Shown here piece after piece: positions 9,099 through 16,486 of a DNA stretch of 36,180 nt. Origin of the DNA: Colivivens sp963640465 (GTDB taxonomy: Bacteria; Bacteroidota; Bacteroidia; Bacteroidales; Bacteroidaceae); contig CAVHYP010000024.1 in the NCBI GenBank assembly GCA_963640465.1, positions 1 to 36,180 of the forward strand, read 5' to 3'. A model generated the notes under the pieces. The model had not been told where the DNA came from. It ran no database searches and saw nothing but the letters and a program-made list of their open reading frames with translations. The first letter of the stretch is position 1. Every line of letters begins with the position of its first letter. The position numbers and the translations under genes are program-made.

Positions 9099-9129
9099 TT
9101 TGCCGTTTCACGGAGTATTGCTACCTTTG
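9099..9129 (+). promoter_or_regulatory. Consensus Bacteroidetes promoter for the cobalamin riboswitch
   Basis: TTTG at 9099-9102 is separated by 19 nt from TACCTTTG at 9122-9129, a textbook Bacteroidetes -33/-7 pair. Transcription would start around 9135, just before the riboswitch. Confidence 0.8.
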
Positions 9130-9135
9130 CAGTGC

Positions 9136-9390
9136 ATTTGGTTTTCAACGCCACTCGTTGGCGGAGAACTAAGAAGGGAATGCAGTGGAAATCTGCAACT
9201 ATACCCGTAGCTGTAAGTCCTTTTTCATGGGGCAACCGACTGAAGTCACTGTTTCGACTGACAACGAATCACTGGAAGATGTGGTTCTTTCTGGGAAACG
9301 GGAAGACGGAGTTGTCCGAGGATAAGTCAGAAGACCTGCCAGATGCCTTGCTGAAAATGTCTCTGCGGGATTACGGAGGCTGGAATCAAC
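9136..9390 (+). ncRNA. Cobalamin (B12) riboswitch
   Basis: The conserved parts of the adenosylcobalamin/cobalamin aptamer are all present in order. GGGAA with AGTGGAAATCTGC occurs at 9176-9197, then ACCCGTAGCTGTAAG to about 9217, then the CACTGGAAG...CTGGGAAAC arm at about 9270-9300. The B12 box AGTCAGAAGACCTGCC is at 9325-9340, and a 3' GCGGGATTACGG segment follows at about 9365-9380. It has its own consensus promoter. Such elements normally repress btuB-type receptor or cobalamin biosynthesis genes when B12 is plentiful. Here the next credible gene on this strand is holA, more than 600 nt away with its own -7 box, so the riboswitch seems orphaned. The outer boundaries are approximate. Confidence 0.92.
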
Positions 9391-9668
9391 AAAGGCGAAA
9401 CAACATGCGAGCGACGTGCGGTCGGCGTGTGGATGGTATGTGCGCTGCGTGTGCATGAACTATGAACGATGTGTGGGTTGCGTGAGCATGATGGTGTGTG
9501 AGCATACGGATGTGTATGTGATCAGCGTGCGGGGGTGCGCATTGGCGCAGCGTGCGTGTGAAACAGCATGGGCAGTGTATGTGAACCTGGATTGTATCTC
9601 TTTTATGACGAAATACATTTTGGATTATATTAATAAATTGTGATTATGGGATAGGGCTTTGCAGTGAT
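9391..9668. other. GT-rich spacer downstream of the riboswitch
   Basis: The first 190 nt are GT-rich and low in complexity. One frame is open from ATG 9455 to 9643 (62 codons, with six Cys), its start overlapping the stop of a 17-codon frame at 9405-9458. This resembles translational coupling but is expected from stop-poor GT-rich DNA. No terminator hairpin is obvious after the aptamer. Confidence 0.5.
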
Positions 9669-9760
9669 GCAAGGCTCTTTCTCTGTTTACGGAGGGTATA
9701 TACGCAAGGTTCTTTCTCTGCTTCCGGAGGGTATATACGCAAGGCTCTTTCTCTGCTTCC
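9669..9760 (+). repeat. 35-bp direct tandem repeat, about 2.6 copies
   Basis: Two full units (9669-9703 and 9704-9738) and a partial third (9739 to about 9760) begin GCAAGG and contain TCTTTCTCTG. The two full units share CTCTG-NNNN-CGGAG, which can form a small hairpin with a tetraloop (TTTA or CTTC), then GGGTATATAC. The third copy loses the 3' arm. Confidence 0.8.
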
Positions 9761-9988
9761 ACGAAAATTCATTTGCCAGTCTTTCTCGGTTTCGGCTGCT
9801 TTCTTCATTCCTGCTCTATATTGCTTTTCTCATTCCAATCCTTGCTGCTTTCCTCTTGCCAGCTTTGCCTGCCGTCCTCTTGCCAGTCCAGTCTGTCTGC
9901 CTCATTCCTGTTCTGCTTGCCGGGAGTAAATTTGAGCCTGCACAGAAAACATTTGGTGTTCTTTCTTCCACAAGTCAATGTTTTTGCG

Positions 9989-9996
9989 TACATTTG
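9989..9996 (+). promoter_or_regulatory. -7 box for holA
   Basis: TACATTTG matches TAnnTTTG and lies 27 nt before the holA ATG. No TTTG is found at the expected -33 distance. The stretch between the 35-bp repeats and this box is pyrimidine-rich and holds nothing else recognisable. Confidence 0.5.
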
Positions 9997-10023
9997 CAAT
10001 TCAAAAGCAAATCGAAAAATTTT

Positions 10024-11052
10024 ATGGCAAAGACAACAGCTTCGAGCGTTTCATTCAGTGACCTCATCGGCTCCATCCGCAAGCGGACTTTTAGTCCGGT
10101 CTATCTGCTGATGGGGGAGGAGTCGTTCTACATCGACCGCATATCCGAATGTATAGCCGATACGGTTCTGAAGGAAGAGGAAAAGGACTTCAACCAGATG
10201 GTGATTTACTGCACACGCGAGACCGATGTCCGTGATATCATCAACACGGCAAAGCGCTATCCGATGATGTCGGAGTATCAGACAGTAATTGTTAAAGAGG
10301 CTCAGAATTTAACTAAACTCGATGAACTGACAGAATACATACAAAATCCTCTGAACTCGACAATTCTTGTGATTTGCCATAAGAATGGGTCGGTGGACAA
10401 GCGGAAGAAGATTGTTGCCGCTTGCCAGAAGAATGGAGTGGTGTTCGAAAGTCAGAAGATAAAGGACTCGGCACTTCCGGCTTTTGTTATTGACTATCTG
10501 AAGCAAAGGAATCTCACGATCGAGAACGATGCCAAGATGATGATGGCAGACTGTATCGGCACTGACCTCAACCGTATGGCTGGCGAGCTCGACAAACTGA
10601 TGGTGGCACTGCCCGAGGGTTCGACGAACGTGACTGCGGAGATGGTGGAGCGCAACATTGGAATCAGCCGTGAGTTCAACAACTGGGAACTGCGGAATGC
10701 TATTGTGGGCAAGAACTTGTTTAAGGCAAACCAAATTTTGTTTTACTTCAATTCTAATCCCAAGGCAAACCCACCGTTCACCACTTTGGCAGTTCTTTTC
10801 AATTTGTTTTCAAGCATGATGCAAGGTTACTATTCTCCCGACCGCAGCGAAACAGGCATTGCTGCACATCTGGGAATTTCCCCTTGGCAGGCGAGGGATG
10901 TGATTACGGCAATGAAGAATTACACTGCATTGAAGACGATGCAGGTGCTTGCCAAGATCCGCGACACCGACTGCAAGTTGAAAGGTGTGGAAAAGGGTAA
11001 TGCAACCGACGGGGAAATCATGCAGGAGCTGGTGTATTTCATCCTGCATTAG
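10024..11052 (+). CDS. holA: DNA polymerase III subunit delta
   Basis: 342 residues from ATG 10024 (MAKTTASSVSF), matching the usual length. The delta subunit opens the sliding clamp within the clamp-loader complex during replication. Family features are visible: the N-terminal PVYLLMGEESFYIDRI segment, YPMMSEYQTVIVKEAQNL, the Gly/Ser-Val-Asp-Lys-Arg turn, and a helical C-terminal collar domain from about 210. The open frame runs a further 120 codons upstream to 9664, but that part is repeat and low-complexity DNA with no homology to HolA, so the later ATG is preferred. It stands alone on the + strand and ends with a long 3' untranslated region to the terminator at 11274. Confidence 0.93.
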   Translation: MAKTTASSVSFSDLIGSIRKRTFSPVYLLMGEESFYIDRISECIADTVLKEEEKDFNQMVIYCTRETDVRDIINTAKRYPMMSEYQTVIVKEAQNLTKLDELTEYIQNPLNSTILVICHKNGSVDKRKKIVAACQKNGVVFESQKIKDSALPAFVIDYLKQRNLTIENDAKMMMADCIGTDLNRMAGELDKLMVALPEGSTNVTAEMVERNIGISREFNNWELRNAIVGKNLFKANQILFYFNSNPKANPPFTTLAVLFNLFSSMMQGYYSPDRSETGIAAHLGISPWQARDVITAMKNYTALKTMQVLAKIRDTDCKLKGVEKGNATDGEIMQELVYFILH

Positions 11053-11270
11053 TAGTGTTGGAATTCCGGCTGCTTCACTGTTCTTCGGAATTGATAGGGT
11101 AGTGTTGGATGATTGGACGATTGACGGGAAGTGAAGATGGGTGCGCCCTCGGAATTGGAGTGCATGGATTAGAACCCGTGGACGGGAATCCGAGAATGGG
11201 ACGTATGGATGAAAACTCGGAAATGGGGACGTTCGATCGTTGAAACAGATTGGTCGGAAGGCGCAAATAA
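11053..11270. other. holA 3' region, no gene seen
   Basis: About 220 nt of G/A-rich DNA with loosely repeated words (GGAAT-GG, GGACG, ATGGAT) at irregular spacing. I see no ORF or structured RNA that I can name. Confidence 0.4.
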
Positions 11271-11273
11271 TAG

Positions 11274-11306
11274 GGAGACAACTGAGTTTGTCTCCTTATT
11301 TTTTGT
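11274..11306 (+). terminator. Rho-independent terminator after holA
   Basis: GGAGACAA (11274-11281) pairs with TTGTCTCC (11288-11295) around a 6-nt loop, followed by TTATTTTTTG. This is a strong intrinsic terminator on the + strand. Confidence 0.85.
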
Positions 11307-11800
11307 CTGCAGAAAAGCTTCTGAAAAATGTAAAACAGCGTGGTTGATGCTTGTTTTCCGGTTGTAAAAGTCTGTTTTTGGGACTTTGCACGTCAAAATA
11401 AGGGTGAATTTCCGTGCATTTTAGGGATTGTCCGAATTTTTAGGGCAAAAATGCTGTACAAGAATTTTCCGTATTTATGGGTTGAATGATAGTATATTAA
11501 GCGGTATTTTAGGTGATTGAGAATCATTTCTGTCCAGGTGCTTTGATGGCAGGCGGTAAAACCTTGGACTGTCGGTGGGTTTTGCTCGAGTGTATACAAA
11601 TGAACACAGATTTCAAAGGTCAACGATTGAAGTTTATATTAGTCAATTGATTACAGATGTAATTCGCTAATCTATGTAAAATAGAATTGTATTCATATAA
11701 TCTCGGTATTACAAAACTAAAAATGCATCATAAAAAGTAATTTTGTTATCGCTACATTTGTAAATGCGGATATATTCTGTACATATATAATGCGTATAAC
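11307..11800. other. Non-coding AT-rich spacer upstream of XRE regulator
   Basis: Nearly 500 nt without a credible gene. The last part has a TACATTTG -7 box at 11753-11760 and alternating ATAT-rich dyads (ATATATTC and ACATATAT) at about 11770-11790 that could be an operator for the regulator that follows. It ends in a run of N. Confidence 0.5.
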
Positions 11801-11837
11801 NNNNNNNNNNNNNNNNNNNNNNNNNNNNNNNNNNNNN
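11801..11837. other. Run of 37 undetermined bases
   Basis: Thirty-seven N separate the candidate promoter from the start codon of the XRE gene. This is an assembly gap or masked sequence, so leader features there cannot be read. Confidence 0.99.
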
Positions 11838-11852
11838 AATAGAAATAAACAG

Positions 11853-12356
11853 ATGGGCGATAAAGAGCGCATAGAATATATAATAAAGGAGATGTCGCTG
11901 TCGAATGTGGAATTCTCACAGATCACGGGCATTGCTCCGGCAACCATATCACACATAACGAGTGGAAGGAGCAAGCCTACCCTACCTATCTTCAGGTCGA
12001 TCGTAGAAGCGTTTCCGGATTTGAATCCTGCATGGGTGTTCATGGGTGAAGGACCTGTATATAAGAATAAGGTGGAGACGCTGGCGTCGGGTAAGGAGGC
12101 GCAGCAGCCTGCAAACGGTTCGCTGGATTTGTTCTCCGCTTCCGAACCATCGGCTGACTATACATACAAGAAGGCAGAGCCGGCAAAGAACAAAACCATC
12201 AGTTCGCCGGCAGTGAAACCTGCGGATATGATAGGGCTGAAAGATGTGATAAGGACTTCGATGGAGGAAGCCATCGGTCAGAGAAAACGTCAGATTGTGG
12301 AGGTTCGCATATTCTTCGACGATGGAACATACGAGGCGTTCAATACACTCAAATAA
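11853..12356 (+). CDS. XRE-type helix-turn-helix regulator
   Basis: 167 residues from ATG 11853 (MGDKERIEYIIKEM). The N-terminal 60 residues carry an XRE/Cro-like HTH: SNVEFSQITGIAPATISHITSG is the helix-turn-recognition helix, followed by KPTLPIFRSIVEAFPDLNPAWVFMGEG, typical of Bacteroidales members of this family. A flexible Ala/Pro/Lys-rich linker (about 75-125) leads to a conserved C-terminal tail with RQIVEVRIFFDDGTYEAF. It is probably a DNA-binding regulator; its targets are unknown. The promoter region is interrupted by 37 N, so an upstream extension cannot be ruled out, although ATG 11853 fits the family. The gene is followed within 5 nt by the 33-bp hairpin array. Confidence 0.85.
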   Translation: MGDKERIEYIIKEMSLSNVEFSQITGIAPATISHITSGRSKPTLPIFRSIVEAFPDLNPAWVFMGEGPVYKNKVETLASGKEAQQPANGSLDLFSASEPSADYTYKKAEPAKNKTISSPAVKPADMIGLKDVIRTSMEEAIGQRKRQIVEVRIFFDDGTYEAFNTLK

Positions 12357-12360
12357 TAAA

Positions 12361-12574
12361 CCAAGAAGGAACTAAGATGTGCGGCTGATTGAGCCGGGAG
12401 AAGGTTGAAATGTGCGGCTGATTGGGCCGGGAAGAGAATGAAATGTGCGGCTGATTGGGCCGGGAGGAGATTGGAATGTGCGGCTGATTGGGCCAAGAAG
12501 GAATTAAGATGTGCCGCCAGCTGGGCGGTTGGGAAATTGAAATGTGCGGCTGATTGAGCCGGAAAGAGATTAGA
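12361..12574 (+). repeat. Array of six 33-bp tandem hairpin repeats
   Basis: Units start with ATGTG at 12377, 12410, 12443, 12476, 12509 and 12542, exactly 33 nt apart; a half unit (CCAAGAAGGAACTAAG) precedes them at 12361. Each contains CGGCT-GATTG-RGCCG, a 5-bp stem with a 5-nt loop, followed by a purine-rich tail. Unit 5 reads CCGCC-AGCTG-GGCGG, keeping full pairing with changed bases. Unit 4 loses only the outer pair. The array begins just after the XRE stop codon and would lie in its 3' untranslated region. No spacers are present, so it is not CRISPR. Confidence 0.9.
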
Positions 12575-12899
12575 ATGAATGATGGCTGTGAAGCCAGAAT
12601 GAAAAAGAGTTCAGGTTTATGATTCGGGAATCTGGGCTCACGTAGAGAATATATTAAGAATGAGAAATGAAATGCATGATGGAATTCTTACGTGTGAAGG
12701 GTTAGTGATAACCGGATTCACATTACGCTTGGTTCGTGAATTTACAGAGTTTTTATTGTTCACGAGTTTAACAACTGAGCGGTGTCGTGATTGGTGAAAT
12801 CGTAATTTCGGTTTCACCAATTTCTTTTGGTGCTTGGTGCTCGAATGACGGGTAAAGGGCAATGCCTCTGCCAAATCCTCTCCTAAAGGAAAGGACTTA
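12575..12899. other. Gene-free spacer with a strong hairpin
   Basis: No credible ORF. ATTGGTGAAA (12790-12799) pairs perfectly with TTTCACCAAT (12812-12821) around a 12-nt loop and is followed by TTCTTTT on the + strand. It could be the terminator of the XRE/repeat transcript. Confidence 0.5.
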
Positions 12900-13200
12900 C
12901 CATCCGGATGGGCGGGCTGGAAAGCGCACGGGAATAGGAGGGTGGCAGACGTAAATAGAAGCACAAGCGCTCAATGAAAGCACCAGCGCTAGGAGCTAGC
13001 TCTCTCCGAGAGCGTTAAAGCGAGCGCGGGAATTAGTGGACTGAAAATATTGCGAGCTGCGCTCGAGTGTCATCGCCTGCGCTTTCGGAGAAAGCTGGCT
13101 CCTACATAGCTAACTTACGTTTGAACGAGCAGACGAGAGCGAGCTGCGCTCGAGCGTAATTGCCGACGCTTTCGAAGCAAGTTTGGCTCTGCTCATCCGG
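12900..13200. repeat. Dispersed palindromic repeat element, copy A
   Basis: Starts with the 12-bp palindrome CCATCCGGATGG (12900-12911). It then holds CACAAGCGCTC, a GCTAGGAGCTAGC dyad, CTCTCCGAGAGCG, GCGAGCTGCGCTCGAGTGTC (from 13052), a GCTTTCGGAGAAAGC hairpin and GGCTCCTA. A second diverged copy of the last part follows at 13138-13190 and the element ends near TCATCCGG. About 140 nt align well with the element at 35706. No transposase ORF lies inside. Confidence 0.75.
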
Positions 13201-13316
13201 CAGACTCCTGGTACAAAACACAATCCCGAAAACCTAAAACATGCTTCGACTTTTCTGCATTCCCGACGCATAATGATGACGAAACATGTGTGTGAAGTAA
13301 TAATTTATGGTGATTT

Positions 13317-13347
13317 TTTGCTCCTGATTCTTTTTTGCCTATCTTTG
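13317..13347 (+). promoter_or_regulatory. Promoter of the three-gene lipoprotein operon
   Basis: TTTG (13317-13320), 19 nt, then TATCTTTG (13340-13347): a full Bacteroidetes consensus, about 20 nt before the first ATG at 13367. Confidence 0.8.
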
Positions 13348-13366
13348 GCGCAGAAATTCTTTTGGT

Positions 13367-14020
13367 ATGAAGGTTGTATTCGGATTCTTCGGTGTGATGC
13401 TGTTTTCTGCAGTTTGCGGCGCTTGCGGCGGCACGGGCTGTAGTGAGGATGAACATGACGGCGGTGATGATTCATGCGACAGCATTGGACTTTGTCTGAC
13501 GGCTGTGGACGACTCCACGTTCCGGTACTGCCATGACGGATCTGTGCGGACGCTGCGGCTGGAGAAGGAGTCGGACAGTCTGTTCCGAGTCTGCCACTTG
13601 ATTGGCGATTCGACGGCTGATGTGTGGGCTCTGCGACATGAAGTCTACCGGTTTGACTGTGGTGACCTCACTGGCGATGGTATGCCCGAGATTGTGGTGG
13701 GGGTGACGAAACCTACGCGCTACCGACCGCAGAACGACCGACGGCTGTTTGTCTTTCATCTCTACGACGAACTGCTCATCCGCCCCCTGTGGCTGGGATC
13801 AAGGCTTGGCGGACGGCTGATGGATTTCGTGGTGGTTCGCGATTCGGTGCCTGCCATGGTACATTCGTGGGAGGCGGACGATGACGGCTGTGTGACTGAG
13901 AGAATTTACCGCTATGAGGGCTTTGGACTGAAGTTCGTGGACGAAGCTGTCGGTTACGCTGTCGCGGGACAGGATGCGGAAATGGACGGCTGTTGCGGTT
14001 TGCAGAAACAGCGTCAGTAA
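13367..14020 (+). CDS. Exported hypothetical protein with FG-GAP/VCBS-like motif
   Basis: 217 residues starting with a hydrophobic signal-like segment (MKVVFGFFGVMLFSAVC). Cys17 or Cys20 could be lipidated, but the lipobox is not classical. Residues 99-112 (GDLTGDGMPEIVVGV) match the Asp/Gly calcium-binding loop of FG-GAP/VCBS beta-propeller blades, and surrounding strands fit a small beta-rich fold. Cys residues are unusually frequent. I know no function for it. It has its own consensus promoter, sits 36 nt before the DUF3160 lipoprotein and is probably the first gene of an operon with it and the CapA-family gene. Confidence 0.65.
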   Translation: MKVVFGFFGVMLFSAVCGACGGTGCSEDEHDGGDDSCDSIGLCLTAVDDSTFRYCHDGSVRTLRLEKESDSLFRVCHLIGDSTADVWALRHEVYRFDCGDLTGDGMPEIVVGVTKPTRYRPQNDRRLFVFHLYDELLIRPLWLGSRLGGRLMDFVVVRDSVPAMVHSWEADDDGCVTERIYRYEGFGLKFVDEAVGYAVAGQDAEMDGCCGLQKQRQ

Positions 14021-14056
14021 ACCAGGATAATCAATGACATATTAAATATCACGCGT

Positions 14057-16486
14057 ATGAAGAAACTTATTTGGATTCTAAGCCTTGCGGCTCTTGTGGG
14101 ATGTGCCGACAACCGGCAGGCAGAACACCGACTGATGTCGGACAGTACCGACCTGGAACAAGTGGACTATAATCCGCATTCGTTCCTCATGACTGCGGAA
14201 AAGCTGCCGGAGAAGATTGACCTCGACATGGACATCGACGACATGACGATGATGGAACTGCGGTTGCTGCGCAATTATCCTTATGCCCTGAAGGGTATGT
14301 GGTTCATGGAGGCTGACCTCAATTGCTTTTTCACTGAGAAGTCAGACTGGTACTACCAACGCTGTCTCGACCTCCTGGTGCCGCCCGAGTGGAAGCCTCT
14401 GCTTGAGTACAACGAGGCGAACTTGTCGGAGAAGGAGCTGGCGTTCGTGAAGAGAGTGGACGAGAGGATAAAGGAACTCGACGAGCAGCGTCGTGTGGAT
14501 CGCGATGGACTGATGCTGGCGAATCCGGTGATGGCTGTCAACATGTTCCAGCTGGACAGCTGTGACTCGAAGTTGATGAGCATGCTTGCGCACCACAACT
14601 TTGCAATCGTGTCGACCAACAATCAGCAACTGTTCAACATCTATGAGCAGAACGACTATCAGATGATGCCGAGCTACGTGACCACCGACCTCTATCTGCA
14701 GGCATTCCACATGTATTTCAGCTATGTGATGAAAAGCCTCGAGAAGGACATGTTCACTCCGCGGCTCCATGCCCTCAACAAGGCGATGTATGACAAGGCA
14801 AAATTGATTGCCCAGACCACGGACAACGCTACGCTGAAGGCACTGGCAGAGCACAATGCGGCTTACTTCTCAATAGCCGAGTGCCTGCTTACGGGTGAAA
14901 CCCTCAGTGTGCCTGTCCGATACAAGAGCATCGTGCAGAAGGAACTCGACAACATACGCACCGGTGTGGCTGACTTGTCGCCGATGATGGAGAGCAAGAA
15001 AATCAAATTCGGCTACGACCTGTTCAAGCCGCGCGGCCACTACACACGAAGCGAACGGCAGGAGCACTATTTCCGCTACATGATGTGGATGCAGACCTAT
15101 ACGTTTTGCCGCGAAAACCAGCAGGACCTCCAGCAGTCCGCCTTCATGGCTTACTTGCTGAACAGCATCGACAGGGAAGTGGCTGACAACGGACTCGGAG
15201 TGTATCGCGCGCTCGATTTCCTTATCGGTGAACCCGATAATGTGGCTGTGGTGGACATTGCCGACTATCTGGTAGCCAAGAAAGACTTCAAGTTGGAAGA
15301 CCTGACTGAAGTGGCGAAACTGCAGGAACTGGATACACATCTGAAGACGATGTTCAAGACCCGCAACCGCATCACGTCGAAAATCGAGGAAGAGGGATGT
15401 GAGGACAAAATCAATTTCATGCCACAGCGCTACACCCCCGACTCGTATATGCTCAGCCGCATCTATGACCCGAAAGCAAACTGCGAGTTACCGTTCCCAC
15501 GTGGACTGGATGTGTTTGCTGCCTTTGGTGTGAGCGATGCAGAAACCATCACCGACTTATATTATGGCGCAGCAAGCAAATGGGACGGTTTCACGAAGGA
15601 ACTGGACGGACTGAAGAAGACATTCGGAAACTATCAGGACTGGAACAAGTCGATGTACAACAAATGGATGGAATGTCTTGTGGAGTTGCAGTCCACTGGC
15701 AAGAATTATCCCGACTACATGAAGACTGGTGCATGGTCGAAGAAGAATCTGAACACAGCCCTTGCTTCATGGGCAGAGCTGAAGCACGACGCCATTCTCT
15801 ATGCCGAGCAGCCCCTTGGAGCAGAATGTGGCGGCGGCAGCGAATTCCCCGATCCCGACGTAATTGGATATGTGGAGCCGAATCTCGGTTTCTGGAACAA
15901 GATGAAGGAAATTCTCGGGCTGACCCGTTCGTTGCTGGAGGACAACAACCTCATGACTGATGACCTGGACAGCAAGACCAAGAGCCTGGAGGACTACATG
16001 GACTTCTGTCTGAAGGTTTCGAAGAAGGAGCTGAAGGGCGAGATTCTGACATCCAACGAATATGCGGAGATCCGTCTGTTGGGCAGTTCACTCGAGTGGT
16101 ACACGCTGAGTGTGCTCGACCCTGACCTCGACCTCTATTCATGGGACCTTGTGAAGGGTGCCGACCGCTCGATTGCCTGTGTGGCAGATGTGTTTACGCG
16201 CAACATCCTTGGGTGCGAGAAGAACGGAATTCTGTATGAAGCAACGGGCAATGCTGACATAATCTATGTGAATGTGGAGATTGGCGGCAAAGTGTATCTC
16301 ACCCGTGGTGCCACCTTCAGTTACTATGAGTTCATCAATCCGTTAGGCGACCGACTGACCGACGAACAGTGGCAGGAACGGCTGGAGAGGAACGATGCTC
16401 CGGCACGTCCGGTGTGGATGCAACCGCTGATTCTTGACAAGGCTCCAAAGACTAACGAGGAAGTGTTCTACAGCTCCGGCTGCTGA
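14057..16486 (+). CDS. YARHG/DUF3160 lipoprotein
   Basis: 809 residues. A lipoprotein signal ends at LVGC with Cys16. Residues about 66-103 (LRLLRNYPYALKGMWF...FFTEKSDWYY) resemble a YARHG domain, a short extracellular module. Most of the rest (from about 175) matches the DUF3160 family, including YVTTDLYLQAFHMYFSYVMK, the long helical middle, and C-terminal ECGGGSEFPDPDVIGYVEPN and YVNVEIGGKVYLTRGATFSYYEF. The domain's function is not known. The mature protein is expected in the outer membrane or periplasm. Its stop overlaps the ATG of the CapA-family gene by one base, showing translational coupling. Confidence 0.85.
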   Translation: MKKLIWILSLAALVGCADNRQAEHRLMSDSTDLEQVDYNPHSFLMTAEKLPEKIDLDMDIDDMTMMELRLLRNYPYALKGMWFMEADLNCFFTEKSDWYYQRCLDLLVPPEWKPLLEYNEANLSEKELAFVKRVDERIKELDEQRRVDRDGLMLANPVMAVNMFQLDSCDSKLMSMLAHHNFAIVSTNNQQLFNIYEQNDYQMMPSYVTTDLYLQAFHMYFSYVMKSLEKDMFTPRLHALNKAMYDKAKLIAQTTDNATLKALAEHNAAYFSIAECLLTGETLSVPVRYKSIVQKELDNIRTGVADLSPMMESKKIKFGYDLFKPRGHYTRSERQEHYFRYMMWMQTYTFCRENQQDLQQSAFMAYLLNSIDREVADNGLGVYRALDFLIGEPDNVAVVDIADYLVAKKDFKLEDLTEVAKLQELDTHLKTMFKTRNRITSKIEEEGCEDKINFMPQRYTPDSYMLSRIYDPKANCELPFPRGLDVFAAFGVSDAETITDLYYGAASKWDGFTKELDGLKKTFGNYQDWNKSMYNKWMECLVELQSTGKNYPDYMKTGAWSKKNLNTALASWAELKHDAILYAEQPLGAECGGGSEFPDPDVIGYVEPNLGFWNKMKEILGLTRSLLEDNNLMTDDLDSKTKSLEDYMDFCLKVSKKELKGEILTSNEYAEIRLLGSSLEWYTLSVLDPDLDLYSWDLVKGADRSIACVADVFTRNILGCEKNGILYEATGNADIIYVNVEIGGKVYLTRGATFSYYEFINPLGDRLTDEQWQERLERNDAPARPVWMQPLILDKAPKTNEEVFYSSGC

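Noticed and set aside
8965..9111. Upstream extension of uxaC by 49 codons
   Set aside because: It does not resemble the family and overlaps the uxaC -7 box; the ATG at 8964 gives the usual N-terminus.
9664..10023. In-frame 120-codon extension of holA, hydrophobic
   Set aside because: It covers the 35-bp repeats and pyrimidine-rich DNA, has no HolA homology, and a -7 box lies inside it; ATG 10024 gives the family length.
12290..12496. Minus-strand ORF encoding an 11-residue PAQSAAHF-type repeat
   Set aside because: It is the reverse reading of the 33-bp array (33 = 11 codons) and overlaps the XRE gene; the array is better explained as structured DNA/RNA.
12377..12574. CRISPR array
   Set aside because: Units are contiguous with no unique spacers and no cas genes are present.
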